A DNA stretch of 33,844 nucleotides from CAZSDW01 sp964605705 (GCA_964605705.1 CAZSDW010000033.1:1-33844); one strand, 5' to 3'. Shown: positions 25,031-33,844, counted from the stretch's first letter. Notes: generated from the letters alone by a model not told the origin. Numbers and translations are program-made.

Positions 25031-25617
25031 TGATTTTTCCCTTTCGGCACCGGCATCATTCCATAATAGAGATAATTGTTTACTTCCAGGGCAAATTCTG
25101 TATAATTTTCATAAATCGCCGCCAGTTGTTCATTCTTAGCCAGCTCCATCATCATATTCACCACCGCGAGGAAAAACTCCGGACGCAGGGATTTTCGAAT
25201 CTCCCCTTTGTCCTGCGCGTTATTAATAATTACCATAAATTTTTGCATAACTTCTGTAAAAATCCGTTTATAAAAATCCTGTAATTCCGGTACTATTTCA
25301 AGGTAATCCCGGACGTACTGGTTGCCCATATTCGTGGTTGCTTCTTCTTTCATTTTCAAAATCAAATTGACTTTTTCCGTGAACGGCGTATTCATCTGTC
25401 CCAATTCATCCAATTTCGCCATACTGTCATCGATCATGATTTGCCAGAGGTGTTTTATCAGTTCGTTTTTGTTGGGAAAATATTTATAGAAAGTCATTTT
25501 ACTGGCACCGGCAGCCTGACAGATTTCTTCAACCGTCACTTTTTTAAATCCAAATTGCTTGAACAGCTTATCGGCTGCTGCTTTAATCTGGATTTTCTTT
25601 TTAGGTTCTTTTTTCAT
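25027..25617 (-). CDS. TetR-family transcriptional repressor
   Basis: The 196-residue protein has an N-terminal TetR DNA-binding domain (about residues 8-55: KAAADKLFKQFGFKKVTVEE, then ICQAAGASKMTFYKYFPNK) and an all-helical C-terminal ligand domain of about 140 residues. It is first in the minus-strand cluster, with its stop overlapping the barrel gene start. A near-consensus promoter lies upstream. One of four exact ATCGTAA heptamers sits within the spacer of that promoter, which strongly suggests it represses itself and the export operon until a ligand binds. The gap upstream is shared with the divergent tamB gene. Confidence 0.95.
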   Translation of the reverse strand: MKKEPKKKIQIKAAADKLFKQFGFKKVTVEEICQAAGASKMTFYKYFPNKNELIKHLWQIMIDDSMAKLDELGQMNTPFTEKVNLILKMKEEATTNMGNQYVRDYLEIVPELQDFYKRIFTEVMQKFMVIINNAQDKGEIRKSLRPEFFLAVVNMMMELAKNEQLAAIYENYTEFALEVNNYLYYGMMPVPKGKNQ

Positions 25618-25640
25618 TTTCTTATCTCTTGCTACTCACT

Positions 25641-25766
25641 TTACGATTCATCTCTCATCAGACAATATTCGTATATATTCTATGATATCGTAATGTTATT
25701 GTCAAGAATTATTTTACGATATTTTAAATAATTTACTTATCGCGTAAGATTAAATGTCAATCGTAA
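25641..25766. promoter_or_regulatory. Four ATCGTAA/TTACGAT boxes, candidate TetR operators
   Basis: Exact heptamers lie at 25641-25647 (TTACGAT), 25687-25693 (ATCGTAA), 25714-25720 (TTACGAT) and 25760-25766 (ATCGTAA). The first and second, and the third and fourth, are each separated by exactly 39 bases. The inner pair extends to a perfect nine-base inverted repeat (ATATCGTAA with TTACGATAT, 20-base spacer). A related ATCGCGTAA lies at 25739-25747. Assignment to the adjacent TetR protein is inference. Confidence 0.55.
25677..25705 (-). promoter_or_regulatory. Near-consensus tetR promoter
   Basis: On the minus strand a perfect -35 TTGACA (25700-25705), a 17-base spacer and TAGAAT (25677-25682) form the best sigma-70 promoter in the window. 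The start site would be near 25670, about 53 bases before the tetR ATG. The ATCGTAA box at 25687-25693 lies inside the spacer. The same bases read on the plus strand give TTGTCA (25699-25704), which could serve as a -35 for tamB, but its -10 (TTTTAA at 25722-25727) is weak. Confidence 0.65.
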
Positions 25767-25836
25767 TATATCGGGATTTAGCTGTTTTTTGTCTCACATG
25801 TAATATAGTTTTAGAGTAAATTAGATTTGCCAACTC

Positions 25837-28800
25837 ATGAAAAAAGTCTTCCGAATCACTTCAATTTTTTTACTTGCTTTCGGAATTCTTCTAATAATTA
25901 CCGGTTTATTGCTTAGTTCGTCGCCCGGCGAGAACTGGATTCGCTATATAACCGAAAAACAGCTGACTCGATTTTTACAGACGCCGACGACTATTGGTGA
26001 TCTGGAAACGAATTTGATAAGTCGATTACACATTAACCAACTCCGGATTTTTACACCCGATTCGACCGCTAAGATTCTGTGTCTCGCCAGTGCAGACATT
26101 CACTATAATCCTTTTAAATTGTTCCATAAAACCCTTGATCTGAAACGGATTAGTCTGGACAGTCTTTTTCTATCACTGGAACGACGCAGCGACGGAACGT
26201 TCGCTTTCAACATTTTGAACAGTCTTTTCGAAATGGATTCCAGCCAGACGCCATTTCCGATTTTCGTCTCCCTTAAGCAGCTCGACTTGAGCCATTCAGA
26301 ATTTTATTACAACGACCAATCAATAATTCTGGATGGCGAGTTACACAATACATTTATCCGCCTGGATCAGATACCTGATACAACATATCAGTTGACCTTA
26401 GATGCAAGTGAAAGTAACCTAACATTGCATCATTCACCTATCCCGCTGGACTCAATCCACATCGCAGCGACCGTAAAAAACACCGCATTTGTCATTACAG
26501 AATTCCGGTCGAATTCTTCCGGGATGAAAATCAATGGAACAGCCACTGTCGCCGACAGTGCTATTCTGGCAACCTTATCAATCAATGGGAATCCACAGAT
26601 CCTGGCAAAAACAGCGCTGTCTGAAATTTACACTTATATTGCTCCGCTTGACGGACAGGTTTCTATCGATATTCAAGTGACCGGAAAATTACCGATCCCT
26701 GACATTCATCTGTACATCTCCATCCCTGAAATCACAACCGCCGGTATGCTGGTAACCAATACCCAACTCCATGCGGTTTATCAGTCCGACTCATTAGTAC
26801 TGAAAAATTTCCATGCGGATCTGAATGACGGTACCATTACGGCTGAAGCAATTGTGATCAATGACAGCCTCTGGCATCATTCTGCCAGTTTGAACATCAT
26901 GAATCTGGATTTGCACGGAATCTGGGCATTGATCTACCAGCAACCTCTGCTCAGCAATGGTCGTCTGAATGGTTCATTCAAAACCGAGGGAGCCCTTCAG
27001 AATATCACATCCCTCTCTTCTGCCGGGTCATTTAGATTGAGTGATCTTCTAATCGACCAGAAACCTGTGCCTGATATTGCCACTTCTTTTGAATTGAACA
27101 GTGGTCGCTTTGCATTTCAATTTGAAAACGGACTGACCCGGGGCGATGTCGCCGCCACAATAGCAAAAGATAAAATCACTGGAACTTTTTCTCTGGACAT
27201 TGCCGAATTTGAACCCCTGGCACAGCTGGCAAACATTTCTGATCTTCAGGGAATGGCGTCGGTCAATGGAAACATCGGCGGATCTTTGGATAATCCGAAT
27301 TTCGCTGTCAATTTAACCCTGACAAATCTGTATTATCAGAATTTTCCGGTAAATGAACTGATCGCGAATTTCAGGTATTTTGACAAGAATTTTACCATTG
27401 GTTCTGCCAAATTTCGGGGCGAATTAGCGGTCATCAATCCCGAGGCAGCGCCTTTCAACCTCGATCAACTCCGGGGTTCATTTTCATATCAGGGAAATCT
27501 GGAAGGTACATTGCCAAACTTATCCGGAAATGTGAACGTTGGATTGCTGCAGCCGGGTTTTGCCAATTATCAATTTGACAGCGGACAGATTATCATCGAA
27601 CTCAAAGACGATACCGTATCACTGAAAGACCTTTCCCTGATAAAAAAATCCTGGAAAATTCAATCGGATGCGACTTTTTCAATCAGAGACAGGCTGGCTC
27701 AAACAACCCTACGACTTGGTCCACTCGTGAAAGATGAAACCGATTACGGATTTCTTTCCGGAACCGCTGATTTGAACGATTTCAACAATCTTTCCATCGA
27801 TCTGACTGGCTCCATGATTAACCTGCAACAATTTCAGACCATGCTTCCAGAGTTCCCGGATATAGACGGAATAATGAGCTTTGATTTGTCCCTGAAAGGC
27901 AATCTCAGTCAGCCGGAGATTCATTTCCAACCACAAATTTCGGACTTTAACTACCAGCATATAGAATATAAAAATATTAATGCTGACATTTTCTTACAGG
28001 AAGACCAACTGACCGTCAAATCACTTTCACTGAACAAAGCGAACGAAGAGATTCTTCTGACGGCAAATATTCCTCTTATGAAATCCGAGGACAGCTTTTT
28101 TTCGATTAACAATAATGCCGCTATTCAGGGCAAACTGATCGGCAAACAAATCGATTTGGATCAGTTTAATACGCTGACACCGCCGGAGTTCTTTCTTCAG
28201 GGTCAAACCAATTTTGATATTGGTATCGCCGGGACTTTCAAAAAACCAACCCTGAATGGTTTTCTTTCTATGACCGACGGCAACATTGACTGGTCCACCG
28301 AGCGGCTTCCACTGGAAAATCTCAGTCTCGACCTGCTTTTGAAAAATCAGGAAATTGACATTGAAGCACTGTCCGGTACTATTGCCGATCTACCATTTTT
28401 AATTACTTCCTCAATCTCGACCCGTAACTATAAATCTTTCAAGGCTAAAAGTGCAATTCGGGTAAATGACCGGGAGATTGCTCAATTACTCGCCAGTATC
28501 GACCGCAAAACACTGGATATTGATGCAACAATTAAAAACCTGGACTTGGCGCAATTCAAGTCATTGGTACCATCGATTTATGACGTTCAGGGAATTGGAA
28601 AAGGCAATATTTCCATAGCCGGAACATGGCATAATCCTGAAATCGTTGCGCGGATGAAAATCGATCAGGGCAGTTTCCAGATCTCTTCAAGTTCACCGCC
28701 GGTTAAAAACTTGCTACTACAAACATCTTATCAAAATGCCACCCTGACTATAAAAAACCTGGACGGTTTGATCAATGATCTCCCTTTTGCATCCAGCGGG

Positions 28801-31800
28801 AAAATCCTGTTCAAATCTTCCGATCACCTTAGCAGCGACTGGCTCATGACCATCCAGGATCAGGAACTGTTAAATGCTTCTCTGTCTCTCGAAGGTAAGC
28901 AGATCAGCGGCGATCTGACAATTGACCGGCTCGACCTTGCCCTGCTGAAAAGTTTCGTCCCCACACTATATCAATCGGAAGGTTATCTTTCGACCCGGAT
29001 AAATTTTACCGGTACAAAAACAAAGCCCCATATCAACGGCTCTATCAATGTTGCCGATGGATTTTTCAAAATGACAGAAGTATCCCCACCACTTGAAAAT
29101 TTGCAGATTCAGACTATGTTGCAGGATACTTTACTCGCCTTCAGGCAATTTTCGGGTAGTGTCAAAAACGCACCCTTCAATATCAGCGGACAGTTACAAC
29201 GCTATGGCTGGCAGAGATTTTCACTGGCATCTACACTGCAAATTTCCGGTCAGAAAATTGTCGATATCAACGGTTTACTTGGCAAAAAAACGATGGATAT
29301 TCATCTGACTGCTGACAGTCTTGATCTGTCCCTGGCAAATATATTCACCCAGAGTCTCAAGGACATCAGCGGACAAATCGTATTAAATCTCGACATTACC
29401 GGCACGCCAAAAGTTCCCCATGTATCCGGCAGGTTTAATATCCTCAACGCCGGCGTTGAAATTGATACGCTTTTCCCGAAAATTGAAGCGATCAATTTAG
29501 CGAGCACTTTCCAGGATTCCTTACTGACTCTCCAATATTTGAACGCTCAAATTCAGGGACTTCCGCTTCAGGCACAAGGCACAGTAACCACGCAAAAATT
29601 TCGGAATTTTCAAACCAGCCTGAATCTGGCGATTGCCGGAACCGATTTTCTAAGCTCCAGCATTACTTTGACACCCAATGCCATCAGCAGTACGACCGAA
29701 ATTACGGACCTGAATTTGTCCAACTTTCAGACATTTTCCAATAAAATTGAACATTTGAACGGATTACTAAACGCTTCCCTGAAAATCGAAGGATTACTGT
29801 CATCACCGGACATTATGGTAACGGCACATATTTCCAGCGGTAAAATTCAAATTCGCGGCGTACCTCAGACTGTAGATTCACTGGAAACCAGTCTCTCCGC
29901 AACTGACACATCGCTTTACATCCAATCCTTCACTGCATCTGTAGGCGGCTTTCCGGTCCGGATAACCGGCAATGTCAGCATACCCGACAGACACTATTAT
30001 AACCTGAATGTTCAGATGCAAAGCAATGGAGAACAGGTTCTGTTTGCCAATGGACAACTTGAGCCAAAGTACAATGACCTCAACATTGAAATTTCAAATT
30101 TTAATCTGCTGACACTAAAACCATTTTTAGCAGTCAATCGCCTTGAAGGGCATCTGAGTTCCAGTTTACAGATCGCCGGCACCCGGGTAAATCCTCATGT
30201 AAACGGCGATATCAGACTCTCAGACGGTCTGTTTCAGTCTGATTTTCGCCATCCGCTGATTGAGAAAATCGAATTTGACAGCCGGATTGAAAACAATTAT
30301 ATTCAACTTTCATCCCTGAACGGACAATTTCAAACGATCCGCTTTAATCTGAGTGGTGATCTCAATCTTGAAAACCGGCAAAACATCGCTTCCCGACTTT
30401 CCTTGTTATTTAACGATACTGAAATCGGATCAATAGCCGGGCATGTTTCCCGCGATCAGATAGAAGCCAACCTGGCTGTGAAAGGCCTGGATATCAGTAC
30501 ATTCAAAGCCTTTTTTCCGGAAATTTACGCCGTTGCCGGATTGGTAAATCTGTCACTAAAGGTATCGGGTAGCTACCAGCAACCAACCTTCAATGGTGTC
30601 ATCGATTTTCAGAATGGTCAATTCCAGCTCAGCCCGGAAACACATGCGGTCAGCGCGGTTGCTTTCAGAACCGTTATCCGGGATACAACTGCCACTATCG
30701 ATTATCTGGACGGAACTATTAATAATGCAAATATTCACTTTAGCGGTCGATTTGCGACCCGGGATTGGAATACATATTCAACCCTCTTTAATATGCAGGT
30801 TAATCATGTGCCGGTCATATCAGCCGCCGGTCAATTCAATTCAGAAAACATCCAGTTCGACCTGCAGATACAGAATTTTGATATCGGTTATATCCAGCCT
30901 TTTATAACATCCATTGATCAAATTACCGGGACGATCGTCAGCGATATTGAAATCAGCGGTTCACCAAAAAAACCAAATCTTTTCGGTAATGCACAAATCT
31001 CTGACATCGGTTTTCATCCGATAGCAATTAATGAGACATTCTCTGACGGTCTGATGAACTTCCACTTTCAGCAAACCCGCTTCATTCTTGATACCCTGAT
31101 TATTCATTTAAACAAAGGAACCATTCAGAGCAGCGGTTATTTTGCCTACCGGGAAAAAGACATCAGCGATATCGATATTACAACCGCATTGGATAATATC
31201 AAAATTCAACGCAAAAAGGAATATCAGGTTGCCATCAAAAATTCGAAAATTCACCTCTCGCGACTGGCGGATTTTTATGAACTGGATGGTGATATTGTCT
31301 TCGGGGACACCCGTATTCTGCACACCGTTCAGCCAAAAACTCTCATAACCCGGATAACGTCATCACAACGTCCATCGGAGGAACCATCTCCGATTCTGAA
31401 AAAAATCCGCATGAATATCCGTATCCGGGACAGCAAGGATATCTGGATTGATAATAACCTCGCACGAGTGCGACTGCGCCCGGATATCGCCATCATCGGG
31501 ACCGCCGCCCAGACCAATATCTCCGGACGGCTTATGGTTGAAGAGGGCTATATATTATACCTGGATCGCAAATTCAAAGTAACCCAGGGCGTTGCCGATT
31601 TCGTTGATCCGAATGCCATCAATCCGATTATTGATTTTATCGCTGTTGCTGACATTAAAAGTTACCAGACCCTTTCAAAAAAACCCTATACCGTTACCCT
31701 TCAGATCAGCGGACCGGCGGATGAGGCGGTCTTTACCCTGTCATCGGAACCATCGCTGGACAAATCTGACATTATCGCCTTATTGACCCTGGGAGCGACC

Positions 31801-32178
31801 CGGGAAGAACTGGTTGGTCGGGGAATCGATTCAAAAAGTAGCGGTATCGGATCGGCAATTCAGGATCGATTGACAGAATATTCCAGTCAGCGCATTTCAA
31901 GTTTTACGTCGCAGAAAATCGGGACATTGCTCGGACTGGAAGAGATGTCTATTGACGGTAATCTGTTCAGTTTTGGAAAATCCTGGGGACCGCAGCTAGT
32001 GGCATCAAAAAAACTTAGCGACCGCATGTCGGTTACCTATTCGACAACCATCGGTCACATGAATGAGCAGAATGTTCGCTTGGACTATAAGTTGAATGAG
32101 AATTTTTCCCTGGAAGGACAAACCGACCAACGGGGTCAATCGGGATTAGACCTGAAATATAAATTGAAATTCAAATGA
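25837..32178 (+). CDS. tamB: TamB-like envelope-spanning protein (AsmA/RBG superfamily)
   Basis: This is a 2113-residue protein, much longer than E. coli TamB (about 1260). It has one N-terminal membrane anchor (about residues 7-28) and then almost only beta structure in the periplasm. From residue 661 a unit recurs, beginning LDLxxFKSFxP and with an IxGTxxxP motif about 25-30 residues later. Its starts are 661, 772, 902, 1032, 1162, 1292, 1422, 1551 and 1681. The C-terminal 400 residues are the conserved TamB domain (VEEGYILYLDRKFKVTQGVADF; TVTLQISGPADEAVFTLSSEP; IIALLTLGATREEL). TamB proteins form a hydrophobic groove linking inner and outer membranes and are implicated in phospholipid transport or barrel assembly. 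No clear ribosome site precedes the ATG. The stop overlaps the tamA start. Confidence 0.93.
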   Translation: MKKVFRITSIFLLAFGILLIITGLLLSSSPGENWIRYITEKQLTRFLQTPTTIGDLETNLISRLHINQLRIFTPDSTAKILCLASADIHYNPFKLFHKTLDLKRISLDSLFLSLERRSDGTFAFNILNSLFEMDSSQTPFPIFVSLKQLDLSHSEFYYNDQSIILDGELHNTFIRLDQIPDTTYQLTLDASESNLTLHHSPIPLDSIHIAATVKNTAFVITEFRSNSSGMKINGTATVADSAILATLSINGNPQILAKTALSEIYTYIAPLDGQVSIDIQVTGKLPIPDIHLYISIPEITTAGMLVTNTQLHAVYQSDSLVLKNFHADLNDGTITAEAIVINDSLWHHSASLNIMNLDLHGIWALIYQQPLLSNGRLNGSFKTEGALQNITSLSSAGSFRLSDLLIDQKPVPDIATSFELNSGRFAFQFENGLTRGDVAATIAKDKITGTFSLDIAEFEPLAQLANISDLQGMASVNGNIGGSLDNPNFAVNLTLTNLYYQNFPVNELIANFRYFDKNFTIGSAKFRGELAVINPEAAPFNLDQLRGSFSYQGNLEGTLPNLSGNVNVGLLQPGFANYQFDSGQIIIELKDDTVSLKDLSLIKKSWKIQSDATFSIRDRLAQTTLRLGPLVKDETDYGFLSGTADLNDFNNLSIDLTGSMINLQQFQTMLPEFPDIDGIMSFDLSLKGNLSQPEIHFQPQISDFNYQHIEYKNINADIFLQEDQLTVKSLSLNKANEEILLTANIPLMKSEDSFFSINNNAAIQGKLIGKQIDLDQFNTLTPPEFFLQGQTNFDIGIAGTFKKPTLNGFLSMTDGNIDWSTERLPLENLSLDLLLKNQEIDIEALSGTIADLPFLITSSISTRNYKSFKAKSAIRVNDREIAQLLASIDRKTLDIDATIKNLDLAQFKSLVPSIYDVQGIGKGNISIAGTWHNPEIVARMKIDQGSFQISSSSPPVKNLLLQTSYQNATLTIKNLDGLINDLPFASSGKILFKSSDHLSSDWLMTIQDQELLNASLSLEGKQISGDLTIDRLDLALLKSFVPTLYQSEGYLSTRINFTGTKTKPHINGSINVADGFFKMTEVSPPLENLQIQTMLQDTLLAFRQFSGSVKNAPFNISGQLQRYGWQRFSLASTLQISGQKIVDINGLLGKKTMDIHLTADSLDLSLANIFTQSLKDISGQIVLNLDITGTPKVPHVSGRFNILNAGVEIDTLFPKIEAINLASTFQDSLLTLQYLNAQIQGLPLQAQGTVTTQKFRNFQTSLNLAIAGTDFLSSSITLTPNAISSTTEITDLNLSNFQTFSNKIEHLNGLLNASLKIEGLLSSPDIMVTAHISSGKIQIRGVPQTVDSLETSLSATDTSLYIQSFTASVGGFPVRITGNVSIPDRHYYNLNVQMQSNGEQVLFANGQLEPKYNDLNIEISNFNLLTLKPFLAVNRLEGHLSSSLQIAGTRVNPHVNGDIRLSDGLFQSDFRHPLIEKIEFDSRIENNYIQLSSLNGQFQTIRFNLSGDLNLENRQNIASRLSLLFNDTEIGSIAGHVSRDQIEANLAVKGLDISTFKAFFPEIYAVAGLVNLSLKVSGSYQQPTFNGVIDFQNGQFQLSPETHAVSAVAFRTVIRDTTATIDYLDGTINNANIHFSGRFATRDWNTYSTLFNMQVNHVPVISAAGQFNSENIQFDLQIQNFDIGYIQPFITSIDQITGTIVSDIEISGSPKKPNLFGNAQISDIGFHPIAINETFSDGLMNFHFQQTRFILDTLIIHLNKGTIQSSGYFAYREKDISDIDITTALDNIKIQRKKEYQVAIKNSKIHLSRLADFYELDGDIVFGDTRILHTVQPKTLITRITSSQRPSEEPSPILKKIRMNIRIRDSKDIWIDNNLARVRLRPDIAIIGTAAQTNISGRLMVEEGYILYLDRKFKVTQGVADFVDPNAINPIIDFIAVADIKSYQTLSKKPYTVTLQISGPADEAVFTLSSEPSLDKSDIIALLTLGATREELVGRGIDSKSSGIGSAIQDRLTEYSSQRISSFTSQKIGTLLGLEEMSIDGNLFSFGKSWGPQLVASKKLSDRMSVTYSTTIGHMNEQNVRLDYKLNENFSLEGQTDQRGQSGLDLKYKLKFK
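28150..31266 (+). repeat. Eight protein-level repeats of about 130 residues within TamB
   Basis: Unit starts at 28150, 28540, 28930, 29320, 29710, 30100, 30487 and 30877 are 390 bases apart in all but one step (387). Each unit shows xDLxxF or a variant, then G-T/S-xxx-P, then a P-x-x-x-x-x pair of beta strands and an SGxI/SGxL strand. An earlier related unit begins at 27817 (111 residues before). The end coordinate is approximate. DNA identity between units looks low, so this is an old duplication visible at protein level. Confidence 0.75.
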
Positions 32179-33844
32179 TCAAGCGAATTACTATAATATT
32201 AATTCTATTCGTTCTGTCAATCGACAGCATCAGCGCCCGACCAATCCGCCCGAAAAATCTCTTCAAGATCAAAACCGTCACCTATGATGGCAACCAGAAC
32301 TATACCGATAAGCAGTTGAATAAAGTCATCATCTCCCATCCATCAGTACTGATTTCACCGGTTTATTTCAACGAAGAAATATTCCGGAATGATCTCCGTG
32401 ATCTCCAATTATTTTATCACCAAAACGGATATCTTGAAGCTACTGTAACCGGTTCTGAGGTGAGGTTTGATTCCACCCAAAAATCGGTCGCCCTGTCAAT
32501 TACTCTCCGTGAGGGCGAATTGACCCGGATCGAAGGTGTCAGTGTCCTGGGAAACACCGTTTTACCCGATGAAAAATTACAGGCGGCATTATCAGCCAAA
32601 GAGGGTGCCGCGTTCAAACGAAAAGATATTGAAAACTCAACCCTGAAGCTGCTGCGAAGTTACGCCGATATCGGCTACCTGGACGCTGACATAACGCCGG
32701 ACATACGATTAAACAGTGGATCACACACCGTCCTTATTGATTTTATTATCCAGGAAAAATCACAATTCAGCATTGGAAAAATATCCATTTCCGGTCCCGA
32801 AAAAACCAAGTCACGTATTTTGCTGCGCGAATTGAATTTCAGGGAAGGGGAGATTGTCAACTATTCGAAATTGTTGCAATCCCAGCGGAAACTCTATCTC
32901 ACCGGACTGTTTCAAAGTGTGTTTGTCCGTTCGATCCCCAGTGCAGATAACAATCCCCGCACCAAAGATATTCTCATCGAAGCAAAAGAGAAACAGTTTG
33001 GCGAATTCAATGTTTCCGTAGGATACGGCTCCGTTGAAAAAGCCCGGGCAAAGACGGAGCTGCTTTATTCGAATCTGAGGGGCACCGCCCAGAAAATCAG
33101 TCTTGTCACAAAAATCAGCAAAATCAACCGCGGCATTGAATTATCATTCACCGAACCGTGGACTTTCCACACTCCCTGGCGGACAGATCTGGTCACTAAT
33201 TATGAATATTTGATGGAACCCGGATATAATCTGACCCGGCTGAGTGCCAAAATCCAGTTCGGTCGCAAATATATGAACCGTTCCAATACAATCCTCAGTT
33301 ATCGCCATGAGAACAATAATTTAAGTGATATCAAAATTACTGAAATACCCAGTGCAATGAAAAGTCATGTCCGCGGCTTGAAATTGTCTCTGATTTTTGA
33401 TAACCGGGACAATCTGTTCAACACAAAAACGGGAACCTTTGCCGAATTCAGCAATGAACTGGCAGGTTCATTTATCCACGGGACAAATGCCTTTTTTATT
33501 TCCAATTTAAGGCTCAAACAGTTTATCTCATTTACACCCAGTACCGTCATGGGAAGTTTTTTGGATCTGGGCTGGATCGACGCTGCTCAGGGATTTTCAG
33601 CCATTCCTCTAAATGAGCGGTTTTATGCCGGAGGTCCGAATGTCTTGCGGGCATTCGATTACCAGCGTGTAGGTCCACTTGTATTATCCGGTGATAAACG
33701 AATTCCTCTCGGAGGACGCTATCAACTGGTCTGGAATGCGATCGAGGTTCGTCAAAATATTTACAAATCCTTTGGTCTGGAAGGATTTTTAGACCTGGGT
33801 AATGTCTGGCAAAAAGCGAAAGCTATTGCCTTATCGGATATTCG
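32175..33844 (+). CDS. tamA: TamA/BamA-family (Omp85) outer-membrane protein, partial at right edge
   Basis: The frame opens at an ATG that overlaps the tamB stop (ATGA) and runs for 556 codons to the window end without a stop. A signal peptide (IKRITIILILFVLSIDSISA) leads into three POTRA domains: about residues 30-112, 113-196 and 197-275 (EGVSVLGNTVLPDEKL and GKISISGPEKTKSRILL begin the second and third). The barrel follows (FGEFNVSVGYGS). Three POTRAs fit TamA better than BamA, which has five. The conserved loop-6 motif, normally xRGF/Y, reads LRAF here (Arg492-Ala493-Phe494 after FYAGGPNV). It would work with TamB; the gene order tamB-tamA is the reverse of E. coli. No complete C-terminus is visible. 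Confidence 0.92.
   Translation, partial: MIKRITIILILFVLSIDSISARPIRPKNLFKIKTVTYDGNQNYTDKQLNKVIISHPSVLISPVYFNEEIFRNDLRDLQLFYHQNGYLEATVTGSEVRFDSTQKSVALSITLREGELTRIEGVSVLGNTVLPDEKLQAALSAKEGAAFKRKDIENSTLKLLRSYADIGYLDADITPDIRLNSGSHTVLIDFIIQEKSQFSIGKISISGPEKTKSRILLRELNFREGEIVNYSKLLQSQRKLYLTGLFQSVFVRSIPSADNNPRTKDILIEAKEKQFGEFNVSVGYGSVEKARAKTELLYSNLRGTAQKISLVTKISKINRGIELSFTEPWTFHTPWRTDLVTNYEYLMEPGYNLTRLSAKIQFGRKYMNRSNTILSYRHENNNLSDIKITEIPSAMKSHVRGLKLSLIFDNRDNLFNTKTGTFAEFSNELAGSFIHGTNAFFISNLRLKQFISFTPSTVMGSFLDLGWIDAAQGFSAIPLNERFYAGGPNVLRAFDYQRVGPLVLSGDKRIPLGGRYQLVWNAIEVRQNIYKSFGLEGFLDLGNVWQKAKAIALSDI

Overview
This window reads as a chromosomal segment of a Gram-negative (diderm) bacterium. It carries a TonB-dependent receptor, several outer-membrane beta-barrels, lipoprotein-handling proteins and a TamB/TamA pair. 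Base composition is moderate (mid-40s % GC by eye). A TonB receptor followed by DUF4876- and DUF6850-like genes, together with a single-chain bacterial/eukaryotic-type GlyRS, suggests the FCB group (Bacteroidota, Calditrichota, Marinimicrobia or KSB1-like lineages). That placement is inference from gene content only. Almost every gene is intact. No tRNA, rRNA, CRISPR array, transposase or phage gene was seen.

Layout. (A) Bases 1-5323, minus strand: the first codons of a gene leaving the left edge, with its own promoter. Next is a tightly packed operon of TonB-dependent receptor, DUF4876-like lipoprotein and DUF6850-like barrel, driven by a promoter at 5285-5312. (B) 5324-8137, minus strand: a two-halved periplasmic M16 zinc protease. 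(C) 8138-8485: a 348-base non-coding region with an operator-like cluster (8267-8309) and a good sigma-54 (-24/-12) promoter (8400-8415). It leads into a plus-strand ABC operon of YtrB-like ATPase, six-TM permease and unknown membrane protein, closed by a strong terminator at 11350-11380. (D) 11506-14560, plus strand: a membrane histidine kinase and an NtrC-family sigma-54 activator, overlapping by 11 bases. (E) 14623-19789, minus strand: glycyl-tRNA synthetase, DNA topoisomerase I, and a multi-cluster iron-sulfur protein that may be expressed from a nearly leaderless mRNA. (F) 19892-25617, minus strand: a TetR regulator, a beta-barrel, a LolD-like ATPase, two FtsX/LolC/E-like permeases and a LolA-like carrier, ended by a terminator. 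(G) 25837 to the right edge, plus strand: a very long TamB-like protein (2113 aa) overlapping a TamA/BamA-family barrel that runs off the window.

How it fits together. Most of the window concerns building or crossing the cell envelope. Block F looks like a complete trans-envelope lipid, lipoprotein or amphiphile export route under TetR control. Block G is a second, bridge-type envelope system. The 219-base gap between F and G holds four exact ATCGTAA/TTACGAT heptamers in a regular geometry, one of them inside a near-consensus tetR promoter, which suggests autoregulation and perhaps co-control of tamBA. Blocks C and D may form a regulatory pair, with the NtrC-type regulator acting at the sigma-54 promoter of the adjacent ABC operon. 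Blocks A and B resemble receptor-plus-protease import systems, but that link rests on adjacency only.
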